DNA of 64,000 nt from Poriferisodalis sp965214215 (GTDB lineage Bacteria > Actinomycetota > Acidimicrobiia > Acidimicrobiales > Poriferisodalaceae), in the NCBI RefSeq assembly GCF_965214215.1, contig NZ_CBDCBD010000002.1:186001-250000 (forward strand). Direction: 5' to 3'. Of the stretch, positions 27,624 to 35,412 are shown one piece after another. The notes beneath the pieces are model-generated. The model was not told where the DNA came from and did not search any database. It was given only the letters and a program-made list of their open reading frames with translations. Within the stretch, counting starts at the first letter, position 1. Every line of letters begins with the position of its first letter. Made by a program: the position numbers and the translations under genes.

Positions 27624-28853
27624 ATGAGCACTGACGCCGCGACCGATCCGGTCATCGTCGCCACCGCCCGCAGCCCGATCGGACGAGCATTCAAGGGCTC
27701 GCTGACTGAGATGCGGCCCGACGACATGACGGCGCAGATCGTGACCAAGCTGCTCGACAAGGTGCCCGAGCTTCCCCGCAACGAGATCGAGGATCTCATG
27801 CTGGGGTGCGGCCAGCCCGGCGGAGAGGCCGGCTTCAACATCGCTCGTGCCTCGGCCATCCTGGCCGGCCTCGAGGAGGTGCCCGGCACCACCGTCAACC
27901 GCTACTGCTCCTCGTCGCTGCAGACCATCCGCATGGCAGCCCATGCCATCCGCGCCGGTGAGGGCGACGCCTTCATCGCCGCCGGCGTCGAGTGCGTCAG
28001 CCGCTACGACAAGGGGAACTCCGACAGCCTGCCCGGCACCACCAACCCGCAGTTCCGTGCTCCCGGCGAGCGCACCAAGGTGCGGTCAGAAGGCGGTCAC
28101 GGCGACTGGGCGCCTGCGCCGGGACTGCCCGACCTGTACATCGCGATGGGCCAGACGGCCGAGAACGTCGCCGAGCACAAGGGCGTAAGCCGCGAGGCCA
28201 TGGACGAATACGGCGTGATGAGCCAGAACAAGGCCGAGGCCGCCATCGCCAGCGGTTTCTTCGAGATGGACATCACACCGCTCGAGCTGCCTGACGGCAG
28301 CGTGGTCAGCGCTGACGACGGGCCCCGTGCAGGCGTCACCTACGACGCTGTCTCACAGCTGAAGCCCGTGTTCCGGCCCGACGGCCGGGTGACAGCCGGC
28401 AACGCGTGCCCGCTGAACGACGGCGCGGCCGCCGTGATGGTGATGAGCCGCAAGCGTGCCGAAGAACTGGGCATCACACCGCTGGCTCGCGTCATCTCGT
28501 CGGCGGTCTCGGCGTTGAACCCCGAGATCATGGGCCTCGGCCCGATTGAGGCCTGCAAGAAGGCGCTGGCACGGGCGGGCATGACCATGAGCGACATCGA
28601 CATGGTCGAGATCAACGAGGCCTTCGCGGCACAGGTGCTCCCGTCCGCCGACGAGCTGGGCATCGACATCGTCGATCAGCTGAATCTCCACGGCGGTGCC
28701 ATTGCGCTGGGCCACCCCTTCGGCATGACCGGTGCCCGCATCATGACCACCCTGTTGAACGGTCTGGCCGACCGCGACAAGACCTTCGGGCTCGAGTCGA
28801 TGTGCGTCGGCGGCGGTCAGGGCATGGCCATGATCGTGGAACGCCTGAACTAA
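27624..28853 (+). CDS. Acetyl-CoA acetyltransferase (thiolase)
   Basis: 409 residues, ATG start. Catalytic residues of the thiolase family are present: Cys95 in NRYCSSSLQT, the histidine in ALGHPFGMTGAR and the second cysteine in CVGGGQGMA near the C-terminus. It condenses or cleaves acyl-CoA and acetyl-CoA in the cytoplasm, either for beta-oxidation or acetoacetyl-CoA chemistry. The 5' neighbour is a molybdenum hydroxylase; a hairpin separates this gene from rpe downstream. Confidence 0.93.
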   Translation: MSTDAATDPVIVATARSPIGRAFKGSLTEMRPDDMTAQIVTKLLDKVPELPRNEIEDLMLGCGQPGGEAGFNIARASAILAGLEEVPGTTVNRYCSSSLQTIRMAAHAIRAGEGDAFIAAGVECVSRYDKGNSDSLPGTTNPQFRAPGERTKVRSEGGHGDWAPAPGLPDLYIAMGQTAENVAEHKGVSREAMDEYGVMSQNKAEAAIASGFFEMDITPLELPDGSVVSADDGPRAGVTYDAVSQLKPVFRPDGRVTAGNACPLNDGAAAVMVMSRKRAEELGITPLARVISSAVSALNPEIMGLGPIEACKKALARAGMTMSDIDMVEINEAFAAQVLPSADELGIDIVDQLNLHGGAIALGHPFGMTGARIMTTLLNGLADRDKTFGLESMCVGGGQGMAMIVERLN

Positions 28854-28861
28854 GCCACTGC

Positions 28862-28881
28862 CCTCGGGCACATTCCCGAGG
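28862..28881 (+). terminator. Hairpin after the thiolase gene
   Basis: CCTCGGG and CCCGAGG with a six-base loop, 9 bases after the thiolase stop; not followed by a T-tract. Confidence 0.5.
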
Positions 28882-28924
28882 TAACTGCCGCGCCTCATGG
28901 CGGCGCGTCGGCAACACTGGCCGG

Positions 28925-29644
28925 GTGAACACGTCCTTAACGACGGCGCCGCGACCCATTGAGATCGTTCCATCGGTCCTGCCCGCTGATTTTGCGCGCC
29001 TCGGCGACGAGTGCGCTGCGCTTGCCGAGGCCGGAGTCGATCGGATCCAGTGGGACGTCATGGACGGCGTCTTCGTCCCGAACCTGACCTTCGGCCCCGA
29101 CGTCATCGCGGCCTGCCGCACCCATGCCAGCGTGATGTTCGAGGCCCACCTCATGGTCGTGAACCCCGACCCGATGCTCGGCGCCTACGTTGACGCCGGC
29201 TGCGAGATGCTGATCGTCCATGCCGAGTCGGTGACGCACCTGCATAGAACGCTGAGCCGGATTGCCGAGCTGGGCGCGCAACCGGCCGTGGCCATCAATC
29301 CGTCGACACCGATCGACGCTGTGGCCCACGTGCTCGACCTCGTCGACATGGTGCTGGTCATGACCGTCAATCCGGGATTCGGCGGCCAGGCATACATCGC
29401 AACGATGGAGCCCAAGATCGCTGCGCTGCGACAGCTCATCTCCGACAGCGGGTCGTCTGGGGCGTCAGGCGCGGGAATCGACATCGAGGTGGACGGCGGC
29501 ATCTCGGCCGAGACGATCAGCGGAGCTGCGGCGGCAGGCGCCAACGTGCTCGTGTCGGGCAGCGCGTTGTACCGCTACTCCGAGGGACTCGCGCACGGTG
29601 TCACGGACCTGCGCTGCCGTGCGGAGGCAGCGTCCCGAGCGTGA
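28925..29644 (+). CDS. rpe: Ribulose-phosphate 3-epimerase
   Basis: 239 residues from a GTG, chosen because IVPSVLPADFARL is the conserved N-terminus. Metal-binding and catalytic motifs are present: WDVMDGVFVPNLTFG, EAHLMV, VMTVNPGFGGQ and DGGI...GANVLVSGSALY. It interconverts ribulose 5-phosphate and xylulose 5-phosphate in the pentose phosphate pathway. Its stop overlaps the start of the next small gene by four bases. Confidence 0.95.
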   Translation: MNTSLTTAPRPIEIVPSVLPADFARLGDECAALAEAGVDRIQWDVMDGVFVPNLTFGPDVIAACRTHASVMFEAHLMVVNPDPMLGAYVDAGCEMLIVHAESVTHLHRTLSRIAELGAQPAVAINPSTPIDAVAHVLDLVDMVLVMTVNPGFGGQAYIATMEPKIAALRQLISDSGSSGASGAGIDIEVDGGISAETISGAAAAGANVLVSGSALYRYSEGLAHGVTDLRCRAEAASRA

Positions 29645-30096
29645 TGGCCGTGACAGCTCGCCGGCGCTGGCTCCTCATCGCCGCCGCCGTCGTAGCGATC
29701 GCCCTTGCGCTTCGCTTGACGCTGTGGCGCGACGCCGGGGAACCCTCCGTCGAGGAGTTCTGCGGGGAGTTCGCTCACCTGCTCGTCGTCGACCAGCTCA
29801 GCCTGACGGTCAACCCGAACGACGACACCACTACACGCGAGGCAATGGACCGCACTGCTCGGCAGTTCGCCGACGCCGCAGCAGCAGCACCGATGGAAAT
29901 ACGACCCGACATGGCTTTGCTAGCCGATCTGACCGCAGCGCTTTCCGATGCCGTCGCCGAGACAGCGTCGCGGGAGACGTTCGACCGTGCGGCCGCGTTG
30001 ATCGCAGCGCAGGATCCCTTCCTCGAGACCCAGGATGCCGCCACGCAGCGAGTCGTGAACTACGTCACCCGCCATTGCACTGCTGCGCCTGGATAA
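29641..30096 (+). CDS. Small membrane-anchored protein of unknown function
   Basis: 151 residues from the GTG overlapping the rpe stop (an ATG one codon later is equally possible). One hydrophobic segment near residues 10-24 (WLLIAAAVVAIALAL) follows an Arg-rich start, giving an N-in signal anchor. The rest is a mostly helical, Ala-rich domain with two cysteines (FCGEFAHLL and RHCTAAPG) that could form a disulfide outside the cell. No family recognised. Translational coupling to rpe is likely but says little about function. Confidence 0.7.
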   Translation: MMAVTARRRWLLIAAAVVAIALALRLTLWRDAGEPSVEEFCGEFAHLLVVDQLSLTVNPNDDTTTREAMDRTARQFADAAAAAPMEIRPDMALLADLTAALSDAVAETASRETFDRAAALIAAQDPFLETQDAATQRVVNYVTRHCTAAPG

Positions 30097-30125
30097 ACCA
30101 GACGCACGAGCACTGCTGCGCCCGG

Positions 30126-30746
30126 CTAGATCATCTCCCCGCGCTTGACGATCACGTGATCGCACAAGCCGTAGCCCTTGGCTTCCTCGGCAGTGAACCA
30201 GCGATCTCGCTCGGAGTCGAGCAGAATCTGCTCGACGTCCTGACCGCTGTGAAGCGCAGTGCGCTCGGCCATCAGGCGCTTGACGTAAGCCATCTGCTCG
30301 GCCTGGATGGCTATGTCAGATGCCTGGCCGCGTACTCCGCCAGACGGCTGGTGCATCATCACCCGGGCGTGCGGCAAACAGTAGCGCTTGCCCGGCGCTC
30401 CCGCCGTGAGCAGGAACTGCCCCATCGAGGCGCCCAGCCCGAGGCAAACCGTGGCCACGTCGCAGGCGACGAATTGCATCGTGTCGTAGATGGCCATGCC
30501 GGCGGTGACCGAGCCACCAGGGCTGTTGATGTACAGCGAGATGTCGCGGCCCCGGTCCTGACCTTCTAGGTACAGCATCTGCGCACAGACGACGTTGGCC
30601 AACTGGTCGTCCACTTCGTCGCCCAGGAACACGATGCGGTCGTCAAGCAGCCGGTTCGAAATCTGGGTCCAACCGGTCACACTGCTGGACTCGAACGCAC
30701 GCTCAGACGCCGGGTTCGGGCGCTGTGTGGAGGGAAGGTCGCTCAT
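30126..30746 (-). CDS. clpP: ATP-dependent Clp protease proteolytic subunit
   Basis: 206 residues, ATG start. The catalytic triad is visible: Ser107 in GLGASMGQFLL, His132 in MMHQPSGG and the aspartate of ERDRWFTAEEA (about 180). SLYINSPGGSVTAGMAIYD is the typical oxyanion region. It degrades proteins with ClpX or ClpC ATPases. Neither clpX nor a second clpP is adjacent, unlike the usual actinobacterial clpP1-clpP2 pair. Confidence 0.96.
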   Translation of the reverse strand: MSDLPSTQRPNPASERAFESSSVTGWTQISNRLLDDRIVFLGDEVDDQLANVVCAQMLYLEGQDRGRDISLYINSPGGSVTAGMAIYDTMQFVACDVATVCLGLGASMGQFLLTAGAPGKRYCLPHARVMMHQPSGGVRGQASDIAIQAEQMAYVKRLMAERTALHSGQDVEQILLDSERDRWFTAEEAKGYGLCDHVIVKRGEMI

Positions 30747-30826
30747 GGGGCGCAGGTTACCGACGGGGCCATCGAGCCCAGCCGGACGATTCCGGCCGCA
30801 CGACGCTAAACAGGTCGCCGCCGCGG

Positions 30827-31408
30827 TCAGAGATGCTCGGCGAGCGCCCGCAGCGCGCGTCCACGGTGGCTGATGCGGTTCTTCGCATCCGTGCTCATCT
30901 CCGCGAACGTCAAGTGGGCTGCTTCATCGGGGATGAACACCGGGTCGTAGCCGAACCCCTGATCTCCCCGCGGCGACTGCGCGATGGCCCCCTCAACGAC
31001 GCCCTCGGCAAGCACCTCTCGCCCGTCGTCGAACACCACTGCGACCACGGTCCGGAACCGCGCCGTGCGCTGCGCCAGCGGCACATGCGCTAGCGCGCTC
31101 AGGAGCTTGGCCACATTGGCGACCGGATCGGCCTCGGGCCCCGCGTAACGAGCGCTGTACACCCCGGGCGCGCCGCCGAGCGCGTCTACCTCAAGCCCGG
31201 TGTCGTCAGCGATAGCCGGTTCGCCGGCCGCCGCGCATACGAATCGTGCCTTGATGAGCGCATTGTGGGCCAGGGTTTCGCCATCCTCGGCCACATCGCC
31301 GAGATGGGCAGGTCGCGGCACGACCTCAGCGGACGGCATCGCGTCGCGCAGCACGTCGGACATCTCCGTCGCCTTGTGCGGGTTGGCCGAAGCCATCACG
31401 AGCCGCAT
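30827..31408 (-). CDS. rdgB: XTP/dITP diphosphatase (RdgB/HAM1)
   Basis: 193 residues, ATG start. Family motifs: ASANPHKATEM at the N-terminus, IADDTGLEVDALGGAPGVYS with catalytic aspartate, and DPVFIPDEAAHLTFAEM near the C-terminus. It hydrolyses non-canonical purine nucleoside triphosphates. It lies downstream of rph on the same strand, the mycobacterial order, but here a dispersed repeat copy separates them. Confidence 0.95.
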   Translation of the reverse strand: MRLVMASANPHKATEMSDVLRDAMPSAEVVPRPAHLGDVAEDGETLAHNALIKARFVCAAAGEPAIADDTGLEVDALGGAPGVYSARYAGPEADPVANVAKLLSALAHVPLAQRTARFRTVVAVVFDDGREVLAEGVVEGAIAQSPRGDQGFGYDPVFIPDEAAHLTFAEMSTDAKNRISHRGRALRALAEHL

Positions 31409-31494
31409 CCGCTCAGGCCCCGCTCAGCGCAGAATCCCCGGCGTGCGCGGCCTCAGAGTTGGCTCGGATGGGTGAAGAACCCCTTCGTCGCCGC

Positions 31495-31572
31495 ACCCGT
31501 TGTCTCCCGCTGTTGTTCGCTGTCGCTGACGGACCGCTCCGGCCACGGCTTCGCCTATCGGCTCGGGTTCTC
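31495..31572 (-). repeat. Dispersed repeat, copy D
   Basis: On the minus strand: GAGCCGATAGGCGAAGCCGT, GGCCGGAGCGGTCCGTCAGC, GACAGCGAACAACAGCGGGA. It sits in the rph-rdgB intergenic space and touches the rph stop. Confidence 0.8.
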
Positions 31573-32299
31573 ACGCAGGCGGCGTCGCGAGGGCTGCTCG
31601 CTGCAGGTCGACGATCTCGGTAATCCCCGAACGGGCCAGCGCCAGCATTGCGGCGAGCTGGGCGTCGTCGAAGGGTTCGCCCTCGGCGGTGCCCTGCACC
31701 TCCACGAAGCGCCCCAGCCCGGTCATCACGACGTTCATGTCGACTTCGGCCCGTGAATCCTCCTCGTAGGGAAGGTCGAGACGGGCCTCGCCGTCGACGA
31801 TCCCCACCGAGATGGCGGCGCACTCATCGATGAGCGGGTGCTGGTTGATGGCGCCCTTGGCGACCAGGCGGGCGCACGCATCGTGGAGGGCCACGTAGCC
31901 GCCACAGATCGATGCGGTGCGCGTCCCCCCATCAGCCTGCAACACATCGCAATCGACGGTGACCTCGCGCTCGCCGAGCGCTGCCATGTCGCACACCGCT
32001 CGCAGCGCCCGTCCGATCAGGCGCTCAATCTCAAGCGTGCGCCCCTTCTGCTTGCCGCGCTTGGACTCACGGCCGACACGCTCGCCGCTCGAGCCAGGCA
32101 GCATCGCGTATTCGGCAGTCACCCAGCCAGTCCCCCGGCCGCGCATCCAGCGTGGCACGTCGTCGTCGATCGACACCGTGCACAGCACCCGGGTCCGACC
32201 AAAGGACACCAGCACCGATCCGGGCGTTTGGTCGGTGAAGTCGCGTTCGAACGTGATGGGGCGCAGTTCGCCGGGCACTCGACCGTCGGCGCGCGTCAC
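31571..32299 (-). CDS. rph: Ribonuclease PH
   Basis: 242 residues from a GTG; N-terminus TRADGRVPGELRPITFERDF is diagnostic. Further motifs: GSVLVSFGRTRVLCTVS, GTGWVTAEYAMLPGSS, DCDVLQADGGTRTASICGG. It trims tRNA 3' ends by phosphorolysis. It follows the MBL hydrolase gene by 34 bases and is probably co-transcribed. Confidence 0.96.
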   Translation of the reverse strand: MTRADGRVPGELRPITFERDFTDQTPGSVLVSFGRTRVLCTVSIDDDVPRWMRGRGTGWVTAEYAMLPGSSGERVGRESKRGKQKGRTLEIERLIGRALRAVCDMAALGEREVTVDCDVLQADGGTRTASICGGYVALHDACARLVAKGAINQHPLIDECAAISVGIVDGEARLDLPYEEDSRAEVDMNVVMTGLGRFVEVQGTAEGEPFDDAQLAAMLALARSGITEIVDLQRAALATPPA

Positions 32300-32333
32300 G
32301 ACTCGGGCTCAGTTCTCACGACACGCTCGGCGT

Positions 32334-33083
32334 TCACGCCCAAAAGGTTGCGCCGGTGCTCGCGACCGCCACATCGCCGCTGAACACCTCGCCCGCCTCG
32401 GTGAGGTGATCTTGGGGGTCCGATCCGGGCGGTACATGGGTCACGACGAGTTGCCGTGCCCCTACGTCGTTGGCATCCGCCGCCAGCCATGCGGCGCTGA
32501 CATGAGGAATCTCGGGATTGTCGGTTGCGTGCAGCAGCGTTCCCTCGCCCACCACGAGGTCTGGGGAGGGCCGTCCTGCGTCACGACTCAAGGCAGACAG
32601 CGCCCAGCCCCGACCGGTGTCGGAGGTGTAGACGATGGACTTGCCGTTGCTCTCAAAGCGCATCGCCAGTGTCTCGACCGGATGATCGGTGCGTGAGAAC
32701 AGCACGTCGATGTCGCCGACGCGTGCCTCCGACGAATCCTTCACCATCTCCCAGCCGAACAGATCAGAGCTGTCACCGTAGGCCTCGGTGACCTCCCGCA
32801 CACCCTCGGTTGCGAGAACCCGGATGTGGGACATGCCCATGTAGTACTTCGCAGCGTTGTAGACCACCGGCAGCTCGGCACAGTGATCGGGGTGATGATG
32901 GCTGACGAGCATCGCGTCGACCGACTCGAGCGGCACGTGGGATTGCAGGTTGGCGAAGGTGCCAGGGCCGCAATCGACCCACAACGACGTCGTTTCGCTG
33001 CGCACCAGATACCCGCTGCAGGACTCGCCTGCCGCGGCGTAGCTGCCCGAACAACCCAAGACCGTCACCGAGAGCTTGCTCAC
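32334..33083 (-). CDS. MBL-fold hydrolase, Rv1339-like (candidate cyclic-nucleotide phosphodiesterase)
   Basis: 249 residues from a GTG. The metal-binding motif SHHHPDHCAELP, an early GCSGSY loop, YTSDTGRG and VVTHVPPGSDP are present. Immediately upstream of rph and rdgB, it matches mycobacterial Rv1339 in position and size; that protein has been reported as an atypical cAMP phosphodiesterase. The functional transfer is inference from synteny and motif. Confidence 0.85.
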   Translation of the reverse strand: MSKLSVTVLGCSGSYAAAGESCSGYLVRSETTSLWVDCGPGTFANLQSHVPLESVDAMLVSHHHPDHCAELPVVYNAAKYYMGMSHIRVLATEGVREVTEAYGDSSDLFGWEMVKDSSEARVGDIDVLFSRTDHPVETLAMRFESNGKSIVYTSDTGRGWALSALSRDAGRPSPDLVVGEGTLLHATDNPEIPHVSAAWLAADANDVGARQLVVTHVPPGSDPQDHLTEAGEVFSGDVAVASTGATFWA

Positions 33084-33202
33084 GGAGGCCGATACTACGC
33101 AAGCGAAACGCTCGGCTCACATCGCGCCGGAGTCACTGAGCTTCAGCTCGTCGGGCAGCGCGTTCCCGCTTCGAGCAACCGGAGAATTTCCCGAGCAGCG
33201 AA

Positions 33203-34150
33203 TCAGAAGTAGATGACGTCGGCGGCGTGGTCGGCCGCAGCGTCGAGGTCGTCAGTCCACGCGCCGACCGAGAGATATTTCCAACCATGGTCGCTGACGA
33301 CGAACACGATGACGCCTTCGCCGATGCGGGCGGCGGCCTTGCGGGCCCCGGCCAACGCGGCACCGCCCGAGATTCCCGAGAACACGCCTTCAGCCGTCAG
33401 CATCCGCGTCGCCTCGATCGACTCGCGGGGTCGCACGATCATCTTGCTGTCGAGCAGGTCGACGCCGCCCCAGCGCTCAAAGATGGGCGGCACGTAACCG
33501 TCGTCGAGGCTGCGCAATCCCTCGACCTGTTCACCCGCTGGCGGCTCGACGGCCCACACCTGCACCCCGGGCGCGTGTTCCTTGAGGTACCGACCGACAC
33601 CCAGCAGCGTGCCGCTCGTGCCGAGGCCTGCCACAAAGTGGGTGATGTTCGGGACATCGGCCACGATCTCGGGGCCGGTGGTGCGGTAGTGCACCTCGGG
33701 ATTGGCCTCATTGCCGTACTGGTAGAGCATCGTCCAGTCGGGGTTCGCCTCGGCCAGTTCCAATGCGAGACGCACAGCGCCATTGGAGCCCTGCTCGGCC
33801 GGGCTAGCAATGATCTCGGCGCCGAAGATCTCGAGCATCTGGCGTCGCTCGGCTGTGACGTTGCCGGGCAGCACGATCTTCACCCGGTAGCCGCGGCGCT
33901 GCCCGAGCATGGACAGCGCTATGCCGGTGTTGCCCGATGAGGGCTCGATGATCACCGATCCCGGCGCCAGACGGCCCTCGGCCTCGGCACGGTCCAACAT
34001 GGCGAGCGCCACCCGATCCTTCACCGATCCGGTCGGGTTCTGCCCTTCCAGCTTGGCGTAGAGCGCGACCGAGGGGTTGGGGCTGAGCCGGCTGACGTCG
34101 AGGGTGGGAGTGTCGCCGATCAGCTCGTCGACCGAGCGATATACCGTCAC
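33203..34150 (-). CDS. cysM: Cysteine synthase CysM (O-phosphoserine sulfhydrylase type)
   Basis: 315 residues from a GTG. The PLP lysine is Lys44 in NPTGSVKDR; EPSSGNTGIALSM is the substrate-binding loop and VAGLGTSGTLLGVGRYLKE the phosphate-binding loop. In mycobacteria CysM uses the thiocarboxylated carrier CysO as sulfur donor, and a CysO-like gene lies 112 bases upstream on the same strand, so the same pathway is likely. Confidence 0.93.
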   Translation of the reverse strand: MTVYRSVDELIGDTPTLDVSRLSPNPSVALYAKLEGQNPTGSVKDRVALAMLDRAEAEGRLAPGSVIIEPSSGNTGIALSMLGQRRGYRVKIVLPGNVTAERRQMLEIFGAEIIASPAEQGSNGAVRLALELAEANPDWTMLYQYGNEANPEVHYRTTGPEIVADVPNITHFVAGLGTSGTLLGVGRYLKEHAPGVQVWAVEPPAGEQVEGLRSLDDGYVPPIFERWGGVDLLDSKMIVRPRESIEATRMLTAEGVFSGISGGAALAGARKAAARIGEGVIVFVVSDHGWKYLSVGAWTDDLDAAADHAADVIYF

Positions 34151-34262
34151 GCTGCACTCACGTCTGCCTCGAATGTTCGACGCGATGCCGCCACGGCAGG
34201 ATCGGCAGCACGCTCACGGCGAATGCCGGTATCGACACACGCCCGCTGTTGAGGCTGTCGGC

Positions 34263-34538
34263 TCAACCGCCGGCGACGGCCGGCAGGATGGACAATTCGT
34301 CCCCTTCAGCGAGTGCCGTGTCCATCTGGGAGAGATAGCGCACGTCCTCGTCGTTGACATACACGTTGACGAAGCGGTGCAGGCTGCCGTCATCGCCGAG
34401 CAAGTTGGGGGCGATGCCGGGGAACTCGCCGACCAGCCATGAGACCGCCTCGGCGACAGTCTTGGCTTCGGCGGACACCTGCGACTGCCCGTTGGCATGA
34501 GGGCGCAGGACGGTGGGCAAGCGGACGGTGACAGCCAT
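34263..34538 (-). CDS. cysO: MoaD/ThiS-family sulfur carrier (CysO-like)
   Basis: 91 residues, ATG start. A ubiquitin-fold protein ending in the Gly-Gly tail (PAVAGG) that is adenylated and thiocarboxylated in this family. Its position upstream of cysM supports CysO rather than MoaD or ThiS. A Mec-type peptidase that would release cysteine from CysO is not in the window. Confidence 0.88.
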   Translation of the reverse strand: MAVTVRLPTVLRPHANGQSQVSAEAKTVAEAVSWLVGEFPGIAPNLLGDDGSLHRFVNVYVNDEDVRYLSQMDTALAEGDELSILPAVAGG

Positions 34539-34724
34539 CGGAACTCCCGGTTCGGTAGCGCTGGGGCGGGCGGCTGCAGGGCAGACTTGCGTGGCGCCAC
34601 GGCAATTCCCGACCTGCTCGCTCAGGATTCTACGGGGTCATGATCGCCGTCGCCTACTGCGGGGCGTCGGCTCAACCGCTGGTGCGACCAACGCCAGCCG
34701 TACCCTCGGGCACATGGCCGACGG

Positions 34725-34803
34725 CTGAGCCGATTGGCGAAGCCGTGGCCCGAGCAGCCCATGAGCGCAGCAAATGTGGGCGGGAGGAAAATGGTGATGC
34801 AAC
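34725..34803 (+). repeat. Dispersed repeat, copy E (overlaps the smpB start)
   Basis: Contains GCTGAGCCGATTGGCGAAGC, CGTGGCCCGAGCAGCCCATG, AGCGCAGCAAATGTGGGCGG, GAGGAAAATGG. Its right end carries the GGGAGGA and ATG used by smpB. Confidence 0.8.
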
Positions 34804-35291
34804 GAGACGGCTCACCCACCCGCGCATCGTCGAGCGACCACAGCATCGTGGCGTCGAATCGCCGTGCGCGCCGCAACTACGAGGTGCTCGACACCTTCGA
34901 GTGCGGCATGGTCCTGCGCGGCTCCGAAGTGAAGTCGCTGCGTGCCGGCGGCGCCCAGATGAGCGATGCCTACGCCCGTGTGCGCGACGACGAGATGTGG
35001 CTGATGGGTCTGCACATCGCCCCGTGGACGCATGCTTCGGCAGCCATGGGCCACGAGGTCGAACGACCCCGCAAGCTGCTCATGCACCGCGCCGAGATCA
35101 ACCGGCTGCGGGCACGGACCGAGCAGGACCGCTTGCAGCTCATCCCACTCGAGATCTACTTCCGCGACGGGCGGGCCAAGCTCGAGCTGGCCCTCGCCCG
35201 GGGCCGCCGCCTGTACGACAAGCGCCAAGCCATCCGTAAGCGAGAAACCGACCGCGAGGCCCAGCGGGCGCTGCGAGACCGCTCTGCCTAG
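34791..35291 (+). CDS. smpB: SsrA-binding protein
   Basis: 166 residues from the ATG at 34791 (or 164 from 34797, better spaced from GGGAGGA at 34782-34788). Motifs: NRRARRNYEVLDTFECGMVL, GSEVKSLRAG, RDDEMWLMGLHIAPW, KLLMHRAEI and a basic C-terminal tail RRLYDKRQAIRKRE. SmpB binds tmRNA and rescues stalled ribosomes. I looked for ssrA downstream and found none in the window. Confidence 0.95.
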   Translation: MVMQRDGSPTRASSSDHSIVASNRRARRNYEVLDTFECGMVLRGSEVKSLRAGGAQMSDAYARVRDDEMWLMGLHIAPWTHASAAMGHEVERPRKLLMHRAEINRLRARTEQDRLQLIPLEIYFRDGRAKLELALARGRRLYDKRQAIRKRETDREAQRALRDRSA

Positions 35292-35303
35292 CAACGCGCG
35301 TCC

Positions 35304-35382
35304 GCGGTGGAGGCGGCAGAAGCCTCAGCTCCCGCGATCCAGCAGGTCGCAACGTCGCAGAGTCTCCTGCCGCCTCCACCGC
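35304..35382. repeat. 16-bp perfect inverted repeat with 47-base loop after smpB
   Basis: GCGGTGGAGGCGGCAG (35304-35319) pairs exactly with CTGCCGCCTCCACCGC (35367-35382). It lies between the convergent stops of smpB and the alpha/beta hydrolase gene. It could be a bidirectional terminator or a structured RNA element; no T-tract is present. Confidence 0.8.
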
Positions 35383-35412
35383 TGCGGCATCTGTGCCTAA
35401 CGGCTGGAGTCC

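Noticed and set aside
35292..35412. tmRNA gene (ssrA) downstream of smpB
   Set aside because: Only about 120 bases with a simple inverted repeat; no tRNA-Ala-like ends, no tag reading frame and far too short.
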